Under the pieces are notes generated by a model. It was not told where the DNA came from. It saw only the letters and a program-made list of their open reading frames with translations, and searched no databases. Shown here in pieces: positions 35,249-43,213 of a stretch of 64,000 nucleotides of DNA. The translations under genes were made by a program, and so were the position numbers. The number at the start of each line of letters is the position of its first letter. Within the stretch, counting starts at the first letter, position 1. Source of the DNA: Haliscomenobacter sp. (GTDB lineage Bacteria > Bacteroidota > Bacteroidia > Chitinophagales > Saprospiraceae); NCBI GenBank assembly GCA_016713275.1, contig JADJPL010000003.1, positions 62,001 to 126,000 of the forward strand, read 5' to 3'.

Positions 35249-36563
35249 ATGCGTTTTGGGGTACTTTTTCTGGCGGCTTTTTTATTCTTGCAAAAGGGAG
35301 TTTCCCAATCCCAGGAGGCGCCTCCTGCTTTTGACAAATGGTTGAAATTCAAGGAAGGGTTCCGGATTGAGCCTTTCCTAATGTTTCAGCTTTGGAGTCT
35401 GTACAGCATCAACGAGGAAATTTACCAGTCCTCCACCCAGGCATATGAGCCGGTTGACGACCGGTTTAATGTCGAACTCCGCCGGGCTCGCATTGGGTTT
35501 CGCGCACAGCCGTTTGAGGATTTGCGCCTGACCGTCCTGACGGCTTACGACCTGATCGGTAGAGATGCGCTCACCGGGACCGTGGGCGGGACGAATAACG
35601 CATCCGTTCCCGCTTTGGGCATTTGGGATGCGTTCCTTGAATGGCGCCTTATTCCAAAGAGCGAACGCTTATTCCTCGCTGGGGCTATTTCCGGCCCCAG
35701 TATAGCCGGAAAGCATTACCGGAGCATGGGCAGTGTCTTCCATGGAAAAATCGATGTCTCAGAACTACCTGCGCCGGCATCTGACCGGCGCCGGACCCGG
35801 CCGGGCTATGGGGATAAACCTGGGGGGATTGTTTCAGGAAAAAGACCGCCTGGTTGCCATAAACTACAACCTGGGCGTGTTTACCCCTTCGTACCTTAGC
35901 CGGGGGGGAATCACAACCGGGAACCGCTTTTCTCCGGTTTGGGCGGGGCGTTTGGCTCTTTCTATCGGGGATCCGGAATGGGAGCGGTACGCGCTAAACT
36001 ACAATCAGAACTTTTACAGTCAGCGCAAAGGCGTCACCCTGGCCCTCAACGGCGCTTGGCAAGGTCAAACCGATGTATTCCAGAGCAGCGCCGCCGTGGC
36101 TGCCGATCTGCTGGTTAACTGGGGCCCCTGGAATATGGACGCAGAGATCAACCGCCTCAGCCGGCGAGGCGAGCGACCGGGCGGAGGAAACGGGCAAGCG
36201 GAGTTCCAATCTGCTCAATATACCGGCCACCTTAGAGGAAGCTATAACTGGGTGGTTGGCGGAAAGGCCTTTTTAGAACCCGTGTTCATGGTTATGTTTT
36301 TCGATGGGCCTATGGATGCACAAGGGCAAGCCGATGCTGCTTTGCTTAGAATGTCTTCGGGATCGGAGCAAACGCTGGATGCCGGGTTGAACTGGCATCT
36401 GCAGCAACGACGGCTAAAGCTACTCCTGCATTATACCTGGCGGCTCGGCGATCCAGGCGCTGCCGGCGATGGGGCGCAGGTGAATATGTATTTTACCGAA
36501 AGCGGCGTAGGCGCGATCCGGCGGGGTAATTGGCTGGGCCTGGGGATGCACGCCATTTTCTGA
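35249..36563 (+). CDS. Porin, phosphate-selective porin O/P-like (two frameshifts)
   Basis: An approximately 437-residue outer-membrane barrel with signal peptide MRFGVLFLAAFLFLQKGVSQ. Family-type segments are FNVELRRARIGFRAQPFEDLRLTVLTAYD, a GYFRPQYS strand, ESITGAWAVSSMEKS, NYLRRHLTGAGPGRAMGINL and the terminal RGNWLGLGMHAIF ending in phenylalanine. Read straight it stops at 35899. Two missing bases near 35685 and 35716 restore one continuous barrel. Porins of this type often neighbour anion-uptake genes, so sulfur-oxyanion passage is a reasonable guess. The 3' end overlaps the convergent acylase gene. Confidence 0.75.
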
Positions 36564-37568
36564 TTTCTACAGGGAATTTTGGCCGGATTCCCAGGTGCAG
36601 GATGCGCCCGCCCGTAGGGCTGATGGGGTCAATGCCTTTGCCGATCACTACCCCGTACTCCGGAGCGGCATACTGCCGGTGTAACTGGCCAAAAATATTC
36701 CGTACTTCGGCGATGGGTTCTCCTTTTTGGACAAAACATCCCACCGGAGGGAATACCTCCAGGATACCCCCTTCGTCGGTGTAAATCCAGTACGAGCTCT
36801 CGCACAATAGGGTCGTTTTTCATGCATTTGGACGGCGCCTTCCAGCATGCCCAGGTCGTAAAGTACATTCCGGATTCCTACCAGTGCTTCGGCGATAACG
36901 TTTTGCTGGAAAATATGGGGATCTCTTAACTCCAAAGTGATCGCTTCAATGCCCATAGCGCTGGCGGCGCCCCGGAAGGTGCCGTCGTTGGGCTTGTTGT
37001 GAAGGAGAATTTCCGGGTTCTGGAGCCGGGCCATGCGCGCGGTTTTGGGAGCGTTCATATCGGCCCGGATATACCAGGAGTTGACCCTTCCGAAACTGGC
37101 GGTGTGCAGGTCGATCAGGTATTCAAACTCCGGGAGGATCTTTTGCACGAGCCGGTGGATATAGACCTGGCTCACCTTGCCATCGGGCCTCCCGGGCGCA
37201 ATGCGGTTCAGGTCGGAGCCGTCGTTGAACTGCCGTTTTTCCAACAGCAGGCCGGGTACGTTGAATACCAGGACGCCCACCACGCTACCTTTAAGCACTG
37301 TTGGGTCCAAATCCCGGAATAACTTCTGGATCAGCGCAATGCCATTCAGTTCATTTCCATGAATGGCTGCAGTTAACCCCACAATAGGCCCTTCCTCCTT
37401 GCCCCGGGCAACCATGAAGGGGATGTTGATCGGCTCTCCAATCCCGTTGTCTACCAGGTTGAGCCAGTATTCGCCAATCGTGCCGGGGGGCGTGTCCTGA
37501 ATGCGTAAGGCATCCACCACGGGAACATGATCGTAAGGGAGCCGGATCGCGTTTTTTCTTCCTTGCAT
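36493..37568 (-). CDS. M14-type succinylglutamate desuccinylase/aspartoacylase family protein (frameshift)
   Basis: An approximately 340-residue zinc-dependent acylase or carboxypeptidase-like enzyme. Zinc ligands are His70 and Glu73 in HGNELNG, with a third His in YLIDLHTA. Other family segments are DLNRIAPGRPDG, PKTARMARLQNPEIL and GIEAITLELRD. The frame shifts near 36800. The second frame supplies the C-terminal beta domain CESSYWIYTDEGGI, then VGCFVQKGEPIAEVRN. The last residues after EIRKW look unlike the family, so the true stop is uncertain and may lie near 36560. It probably hydrolyses an N-acyl amino acid; the substrate is unknown. Family members are often beside RimK-type ligases, but none is seen here. 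Confidence 0.8.
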
Positions 37569-37837
37569 GCGTACGATGAATCAGATGGATGGAATAGTGC
37601 GTGATAGACGGAAAAGTTAAAAAAAAATTAAAATAGCAGGCAGCGTATTCCGGTCCTGGTTCGTTCTTGGAGTATAAAATGAAAAATGGCCTTCCAGAAT
37701 TGGAAGACCACTACTCTACACTCACTAGTTTATGAAACTTAAGCCGACAAAAAACTTCTTACTTTACAACCTGTCTTGAGGACGATTATTGTGATTGTCC
37801 TCCAATTTATTATTTTATTCTATAGAGTGCAAAAGAA
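37569..37837. other. Intergenic region with small hairpin
   Basis: A gap between the acylase start (37568) and the terminator at 37838. The only structure noted is TGGCCTTCCA-GAAT-TGGAAGACCA (37687-37710), an imperfect hairpin. No convincing gene was found. Confidence 0.5.
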
Positions 37838-37875
37838 ATGCAAAGGTTGGTCAAAACCTTTGCATTTTGTTTTTG
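37838..37875. terminator. Hairpin with T-tracts downstream of the reductase gene
   Basis: ATGCAAAGGTT (37838-37848), loop GGTCAA, AACCTTTGCAT (37855-37865), then TTTGTTTTT. On the minus strand a T-rich run also follows, so it can terminate the reductase transcript arriving from 37990. Confidence 0.6.
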
Positions 37876-37894
37876 GAACGGCATTTTTTTCAGA

Positions 37895-37981
37895 CTTTCT
37901 CAAAAGACCGTTTTCGCTCCTGGCTACCAAAAAAGAAAATAAAATTTCACGCCGGGAGCAAATAACGGTCTCTTGAAACAG
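37895..37981. repeat. Dispersed palindromic element, copy C
   Basis: CTCAAAAGACCGTTTTCGCTCC pairs with GGAGCAAATAACGGTCTCTTGA around the core AAAAAAGAAAATAAAATTTC, which is identical over 20 bases to the core of copy A. It lies at the 3' end of the flavoprotein gene. Confidence 0.75.
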
Positions 37982-37989
37982 ATGCCAAC

Positions 37990-39231
37990 CTATTGCACGC
38001 GTTTCTTCAGGAGCATCCGAACCCAAAACCAGGGCTTGACGAGCTGCTCCCGCAATTGAAAGTCCGTATACATGTTGGAAAAAAAATCCAGAATCTTTCG
38101 GTTTCCAGAGATGATGGAGGCCAAGATGTTCAGCAGGCGGGGAGAACCCCGCTTTTTGCATGCGGTAACTCAATTGCATTCCGAACCCAAAACCCGTTGC
38201 ACCCGCTGGTCATAGGCTTTCATGAAGGAAGCGCTGAAATCCCGTTCTTTCAGGCATTCTGCAGCATGTTCGGCAGCGATAAACCCGCTGTAAAACGCAT
38301 TGCCGATGCCTTCCCCGGTAAGGGGGTCGATCAGGTGCGCGGCGTCGCCGACCAGCATGAAATGATCGCCGGAAATGGGCCTGGCCTTGGACCCCAGGGG
38401 CAGCCCGTAGCCCTGAAAGGCGCTCATGCGTTCAGCCTCCTGGAAGCGGGGGCTGATGCCCGGATCGGAGGCGAATGATTTCTTCCAGGATCTTGGTTAG
38501 TTGAAATCCTTTCTTTTTTAACGACATCGGTGCGCATTCCTATTCCGACATTAGCCCATCCATTGGGCAGGGGAAATATCCAGAAATATCCCGGACATAG
38601 CGATTTCAGGAAATGCATTTCGATGAATTCTTCCTTGTTAAATCCGGTAACGTTGCAGTAATAAGCCCGAACCGCCGCCGCATGATGGGCGGGGTCTTTT
38701 TCCAGTCCAGCCACCTTGCGGCTGAACGCCGAGTGCGCGCCATCCGCAACAATCAATAAGGAAGCCTGGATGGGTCCGGCATCCGTCTCTATATGGTACC
38801 CTTTCTCCAGGGCGGTATATGCCGTAGCTGCCGTGCCTTCCAGGAACGTAATGTTGGGGCGGTTGCGGACTTCCGATACCAGGAAGTGGTCGAAGTCTAC
38901 CCGCTTGGCTACATAACCGGGCGCCTCTTTGGCGTTCCGGGTATAATCGGCTTTAAAAGGAATATCGATGATTTGCCGGTTGGGAGCAAAAAAACGGATA
39001 CCCCAGATGTCGGTTTGCACCGGCAACTCCAGAAAGCGCTGAAGAATCGCCGGATCCAAACGGTTGAGTAGCGTCGTAACTTTGCTGCTAACCGCATCCC
39101 CACAGATTTTATCTCTTGGGAAAACCGCTTTGTCCAGCAAAATGCAGGGGGATATCCAGATAACTTAAGCGCAGGGCCGTGGCGGCGCCGCCAGGCCCTG
39201 CGCCAACGATGCATATTTCCGTTTCGAGCAT
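37990..39231 (-). CDS. Geranylgeranyl-reductase-family FAD-dependent oxidoreductase (about four frameshifts)
   Basis: An approximately 410-residue flavoprotein broken in several places. Joined pieces read MLETEICIVGAGPGGAATAL (Rossmann GxGxxG), then CILLDKAVFPRDKICGDAVS, PGYVAKRVDFDHFL, LIVADGAHSAFSRKVAG, FPLPNGWANVGIGM, MLVGDAAHLIDPLTGEGIGN (second FAD motif) and a helical C-terminus ending KPWFWVRMLLKKRVQ. Family members reduce prenyl double bonds or oxidise related lipids with FAD. Frame changes are near 39145, 38470, 38165 and 38118. Given that every segment is otherwise well preserved, sequence error is more likely than decay, but a pseudogene cannot be excluded. Confidence 0.78.
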
Positions 39232-39308
39232 GCCGCTTTTTGTGGCAATTTAGGCAATCCCGCTGGAAAATGCGTTTTCAAAATTCAGGAGAATACCCGG
39301 GAAATATT

Positions 39309-39650
39309 TCAGGCGGCCTTTCCCTTTCTGGTCCGCGCTGCCTGAAACGCCTCCTTGGCCGATTTGCGCAAGGACCTGGCCTGTTCCAGTTTTTCTCCCC
39401 ACTTGGTCTTGGCTTTTTCTTTGCCTTTTCTGGATTTCAAATCCTTATAGGCTTTTTTGATTTTAGCAAGCGCCCGTCGGGCTTTTTTGAGCTGTTTGGA
39501 GAGCTTCTCCAATTCTTTCTTCGGAGCTTTCTTGTCGATGCGCTTGGTCTTTGGTTGAGGCTGAGGGGCGGTTGGGGCGGTATTTTCCTCCGGCTGCGGG
39601 GTCGGGTTTTCAGATGCGGCTTCCGTCAGTTGAGGATCCTTTTCTTCCAT
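39309..39650 (-). CDS. Lysine/alanine-rich hypothetical protein
   Basis: A 113-residue highly basic, low-complexity protein. An acidic/proline N-terminal third (TPQPEENTAPTAPQPQPKTK) is followed by a K/A/E-rich coiled-coil-like segment (KELEKLSKQLKKARRALAKI). It has no signal peptide and no known motif. It could be a nucleic-acid-binding or histone-H1-like protein, but composition alone cannot show this. It is preceded by a reasonable upstream AT-rich region and dispersed element D. It is not obviously in an operon. Confidence 0.6.
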   Translation of the reverse strand: MEEKDPQLTEAASENPTPQPEENTAPTAPQPQPKTKRIDKKAPKKELEKLSKQLKKARRALAKIKKAYKDLKSRKGKEKAKTKWGEKLEQARSLRKSAKEAFQAARTRKGKAA

Positions 39651-39758
39651 GTCTTAACTTTTGATTAAATTTAAGTTTACAATAAGTTAACACAAAGGTA
39701 TGTAAAAACCCCAAAGGATGCCAGGCCCAGGGAAGAACTTTTTTGGCAAGAAAGAAAA

Positions 39759-39923
39759 GCCCCGGGACGTCCTCAAAAGACCATCCTTTGCCCAAGGCAG
39801 CATGAAATTTTCTTTTCTTTTTTCAATTTCAATAAAAAATCGCTTTGCGGTTTTTTATTGAAATTGAAAAAAAAAAATTTCATGCTGGAGGCAAAAAATG
39901 GTCTTTTGAGATCGTCCCGGGGC
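39759..39923. repeat. Dispersed palindromic element, copy D (long, nested)
   Basis: A 165-bp inverted repeat. The outer arms GCCCCGGGACG/CGTCCCGGGGC are followed inward by CTCAAAAGACCATCCTTTGCC and GGCAAAAAATGGTCTTTTGAG. Next are GCATGAAATTTTCTTTTC and its partner AAATTTCATGC. In the centre is a second palindrome (CAATTTCAATAAAAAATCGC / mirrored GATTTTTTATTG-type arm). It shares outer arms and the AAATTTCATGC motif with copies A and C. Confidence 0.8.
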
Positions 39924-39966
39924 TTTTTCGCCGGGATCTCTGTCCGGAAGAAATCGGACAAAAAGC

Positions 39967-40808
39967 TTAGTTATTCCCCAGGATCAGCGGCAAGCCATCA
40001 GGGCCGCTCCCAACGATAATGACTTTGGAGTTGGGGAATTCGCAAGCTGCAGCGTGGCTTCGATCCCTTTGTCCTTGAGGATTTTGTCGGTAAGGCTGGC
40101 ATTGAGCACGATGTTGGCGCGCGCTTTGGCCTCGGCTTCAATGACCCGGCGCTCGGCTTCTTTGCGCGACTGCTGCAGAATGTACTCGTACTTCATGCCG
40201 CTTTGTTCCGCCTCAATTTTGTCTTCAATGGCCATCCGCACTTTATCGGGGAGCATGATTCCCCGGATCAGGGAAGCGCGCAACTCGATATAGTTTTTGT
40301 CCAGCGTAGTGTTCAGGTCTTTTTGAATCATTTGCTGCACTTCATCCCGGCGGGTGGAATACAGCTCCTCTGGCGTAAACCGTCCGATAATTTTGCGCAC
40401 GGAGGAACGCACTTCGGGCCGGACGAGGGAGGTGAGGTACTCTTTGCCGAATTTGTCGTGCAAGTCGCCGATTTTGTTGTATTTCGGATTCACGCGCACC
40501 GTAACGTCTACCTTGATGTTCAGGCCGTTACTGGAAAGCACTTCCATTTCCTCTTCCAGTTGTTTTTCACGCACATCGTAGGTGTACATGGTGTTCCAGG
40601 GGGCGAGTACATGGAAGCCGGGGCCATAGACGACGGACTTATCCAAACCGCCGGCGAAACGGCGGAAAAGAACGCCTCGGTGGCCGGCGTCGATCGTCAG
40701 AAACGTCGCATTGGAGAAGATCAAAATGACAACGAGGGCGAGAAAAATCACTACGCCTGTAGTGAATAACCTGCCTTGAAAGGGGCTGCGCAATTTGGGT
40801 TCGCTCAT
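39967..40808 (-). CDS. Prohibitin/SPFH-domain membrane protein (C-terminal frameshift)
   Basis: A 280-residue protein with one N-terminal transmembrane helix (about 17-33) and an SPFH/PHB domain: TIDAGHRGVLFRRFAGGLDKSV, GPGFHVLAPWNTMYTYDVREKQ, then VDVTVRVNPKYNKI and VRPEVRSSVRKIIGRFTPEELYS. A coiled coil follows (EAEQSGMKYEYILQQSRKEAERR). Such proteins oligomerise into membrane rings and scaffold proteases. Read straight it stops at 39984. One base restored in a short A-run near 40033 gives the family ending NSPNSKVIIVGSGPDGLPL and a stop at 39967. It is divergent from the cytochrome gene. Confidence 0.88.
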
Positions 40809-41148
40809 CTCTGTTATGTTTATTTAGTGGAAAATTACGGCATTTTCCCCGTTTTACCGCATTATTTAGGCGAAATACCATTAATTGCCGATAAGGATGG
40901 GGTTTATCAAACAAGCGTATGCTATTTTTGTTGTTTTAGCGATGAAAACATGGTTTTCGAAAGTGTTTGACAGGTATGTACCCAAAATTCTCAGGTTTTC
41001 GGTAGGAAAAATCCCACTACAGGACATTTGGGGAACGAGCCCCGTCTGGACGCCCGGAAAATAAAAAAGTCCAGCAGTGCGGGAAAAAATGCCCGATCTG
41101 CGGTATTTTGGATATACCTTTAGTTCTTGAAAAAAAACGGTTGTGGGA
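40809..41148. other. Divergent intergenic region between prohibitin and cytochrome c genes
   Basis: 340 bp. A TATTTTTG -7-like element is at 40923-40930 on the plus strand, 226 bp before the cytochrome start. A 40-codon open frame (40942-41064, MKTWFSKVFDRY...) follows it closely but has no supporting feature. No Crp-type box was found. Confidence 0.4.
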
Positions 41149-41481
41149 ATGAAGCAAATAGTTGTCGCTGCCTTTCTGGGCACAATGCTGTTGTTGGGCG
41201 CCGCATATGGGGATCAGGCACTCGCTCTTGGCGCCGCCAATGCCCCAAAACCCGATGGGGAAAAGATCTACAAAGTATACTGCATCACGTGCCACGGCAT
41301 GAAAGGGGATATGGGCGCCAGCGGAGCGGCCAATTTGTCGGCTTCCACCTTGTCTTTGGAAGGCCGGATCAAGGTAATTGCCGAGGGTAGAAATACCATG
41401 ACCGGTTTCAAAGCCCTGCTCACGCCCGATAAGATCAAAGCGGTGGCCAAGTACACGCTGGAGTTAAAGAAGAAATCGTAA
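41149..41481 (+). CDS. Small c-type cytochrome
   Basis: A 110-residue exported monoheme cytochrome c. The signal peptide is MKQIVVAAFLGTMLLLGAAYG, the heme motif CITCHG follows YKVYC near residue 42, and the likely axial Met is in NTMTGFKALL near 83. It ends with a typical C-terminal helix (PDKIKAVAKYTLELKKKS). It acts in the periplasm as an electron carrier. It could link to terminal oxidases or to sulfur oxidation, but the genes next to it are not electron-transport genes. ATG 41149 gives the best signal peptide; a GTG at 41143 adds two residues. Confidence 0.9.
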   Translation: MKQIVVAAFLGTMLLLGAAYGDQALALGAANAPKPDGEKIYKVYCITCHGMKGDMGASGAANLSASTLSLEGRIKVIAEGRNTMTGFKALLTPDKIKAVAKYTLELKKKS

Positions 41482-41495
41482 GAACCTGCGTTTTT

Positions 41496-42550
41496 GTGCA
41501 GAACAAAATACACCCTAACCAACGAATCTTGGTAACCGGAGCTACCGGATTGCTCGGGTCTTACTTGTTGCGCTATTTGCTGCACAGGGGATATACGCAT
41601 ATCTATGCGCTCCGGCAACCGGAAAGCAGCATGGAACTGATTAGCCCGGCAGTTGCCGGAAGCGTTCGTTGGGTAGAAGCGGATATTCTGGACATTCCTG
41701 CTTTGGAAGAGGCGATCAAGGAAGCCCAATGGGTGTTTCACTGCGCCGGGATTATCTCTTTTGACCCCCTGAGCGCGCGCCAAATGCGGCTGGTTAATGT
41801 AGAGGGCGTCGCCAATGTAGTGGACCAGTGCCTGGTTCATGGGGTGGAAAAACTCCTTCACGTCAGTTCTGTGGCTGCTCTGGGCCGCACCCAGCCAGGC
41901 CAAACCATCTCCGAATCCAATAAATGGGAACGAAGCCCGTACAATACCCGCTACGGAATCAGCAAATTTCTTGGCGAGCAGGAAGTCTGGAGAGGGATGG
42001 AAGAGGGACTAAATGCCGTCGTGATCAACCCTGCGATTATCCTCGGCAGCGGCCGCTGGGAAGAAGGCCCTGCCCGGTTTTTCCGGATGCTGCATCGCGG
42101 GTTTCCGTTTTATCCCCAAGGAGGCACCGATCTGGTGGATGTCCGGGACGTGGTCCGCGCCATGGTGGCGCTCATGGAAAGCGATATCAGCCACGAGCGC
42201 TTTATCGTTTCAGGCGGCCATTTGACCTATAAAGCGTTCTTCGAACGCATCGCGTTTCACCTTGGAACGGAGGCCCCCCGGAGAACGCTGTCCGGTTTCC
42301 TTCAGGAAATCGCCTGGAGGGTAGCCTGGTTTCAGCGGTTGTTCAATGCCAATCCCGGGCTGCTTTCCAAAGAAACCGTCAGGCAATCAGCCCATGAATA
42401 TTTTTACGATAACCAAAACTGAGGGATCGTCTGGCATTTCAGTATACGCCCTTAGAGCAAACGATTGGGGAAATCGCCCAGGATTATGCCGGGTCGGTTG
42501 GGCCGGAGCATAGCGTCCGGGTATTGCCCTTTCAGGCGTTAAATGGGTAA
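41496..42550 (+). CDS. NAD-dependent epimerase/dehydratase family protein (C-terminal frameshift)
   Basis: An approximately 350-residue extended SDR with the NAD motif GATGLLGS (about 14-21), FHCAGIISF, SSVAALG and the catalytic YGISK. It also has PAIILGSGRWEEGPARFF and a substrate-domain segment GGTDLVDVRDVVRAM, as in the dihydroflavonol-4-reductase-like branch. Read straight it stops at 42422. One A restored in the AAAA run near 42416 extends it through KLRDRLAFQYTPLEQTIGEIA to a stop at 42548-42550. The start is GTG 41496, 14 bp after the cytochrome stop. It probably modifies a nucleotide sugar or a ketone; the substrate is unknown. Confidence 0.87.
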
Positions 42551-42620
42551 GCAGGCCAAGTCGAGCCAAAAAACTCAGCCAACAAGCGCTGCATTCAAGA
42601 AAGGCAGGAGATTTTCCGTT

Positions 42621-42965
42621 TTAATCCTTCGAGGAATTACTCCACATTTCCTCCGTCAAAAACTTGAAGAACAAATCCATTTTCCTTTCCGGATAACGGT
42701 TCATTATTTCCGTCAGTTTGGATTCCGGGGATGGAGGAGAATCCACTTTGGGATGGATTTCTTCGCGCCCGACTACATCGAGATGAAGGGTTGCGTCCAA
42801 AACGCGCGCAATCTTGGCGAGCTGATCCACGCAAATACGGGAAAGGCCACTTTCCAGTTTGTTGTAAGACCTCAGCGAGATACCGAGCTGGGCGGCCATA
42901 TAGGCTTGCGTGAAGTTCCTTTTTAGCCGGAGGGCCCGGATTTTTTTGGAAATAGGGTCGTCCAT
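42621..42965 (-). CDS. XRE-family helix-turn-helix regulator
   Basis: A 114-residue DNA-binding protein. The HTH_3 domain covers residues about 7-61 (IRALRLKRNFTQAYMAAQLGISLRSYNKLESGLSRI, LAKIARVLDATLH), followed by a short polar tail (KLTEIMNRYPERKMDLFFKFL). It is divergent from the giant surface-protein gene, and the 248-bp gap between them carries two palindromes (43053-43095) that are good operator candidates for it. It may control the toxin/adhesin locus (inference). Confidence 0.85.
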   Translation of the reverse strand: MDDPISKKIRALRLKRNFTQAYMAAQLGISLRSYNKLESGLSRICVDQLAKIARVLDATLHLDVVGREEIHPKVDSPPSPESKLTEIMNRYPERKMDLFFKFLTEEMWSNSSKD

Positions 42966-43052
42966 TGGAGCTAGTCTTTTTAACAGAGATTACATTTTCA
43001 CCATCGTAATTTAGCTTATTTCCAAGGATGCGCAAACTATTTCCTATGGTGT

Positions 43053-43095
43053 GCAATATTTTGCTCAACATGAGCAAAATATTGCGCATATGCGC
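43053..43095. promoter_or_regulatory. Double palindrome in the regulator/giant-protein intergenic region
   Basis: GCAATATTTTGCTCA (43053-43067), spacer ACA, TGAGCAAAATATTGC (43071-43085) is a perfect 15-bp inverted repeat. It overlaps a second perfect palindrome, GCGCATATGCGC (43084-43095). Both lie 88-119 bp upstream of the XRE start and 119-161 bp before the giant gene's ATG. They are operator candidates. Confidence 0.55.
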
Positions 43096-43213
43096 GTTCG
43101 GAAAATTTGGCATCTTATGCTTCTGTCCTGAACTTGTGAGGGAAAAGGGACGCATTTAATCAGTCTCTTTGCCGGTTGAAAATTTATCGGATATTAGCTC
43201 AAACTCTACCCTG

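Noticed and set aside
40942..41064. 40-codon open frame behind a TATTTTTG element
   Set aside because: It would leave a leader of only a few bases and has no ribosome site or similarity; not enough to call a gene.
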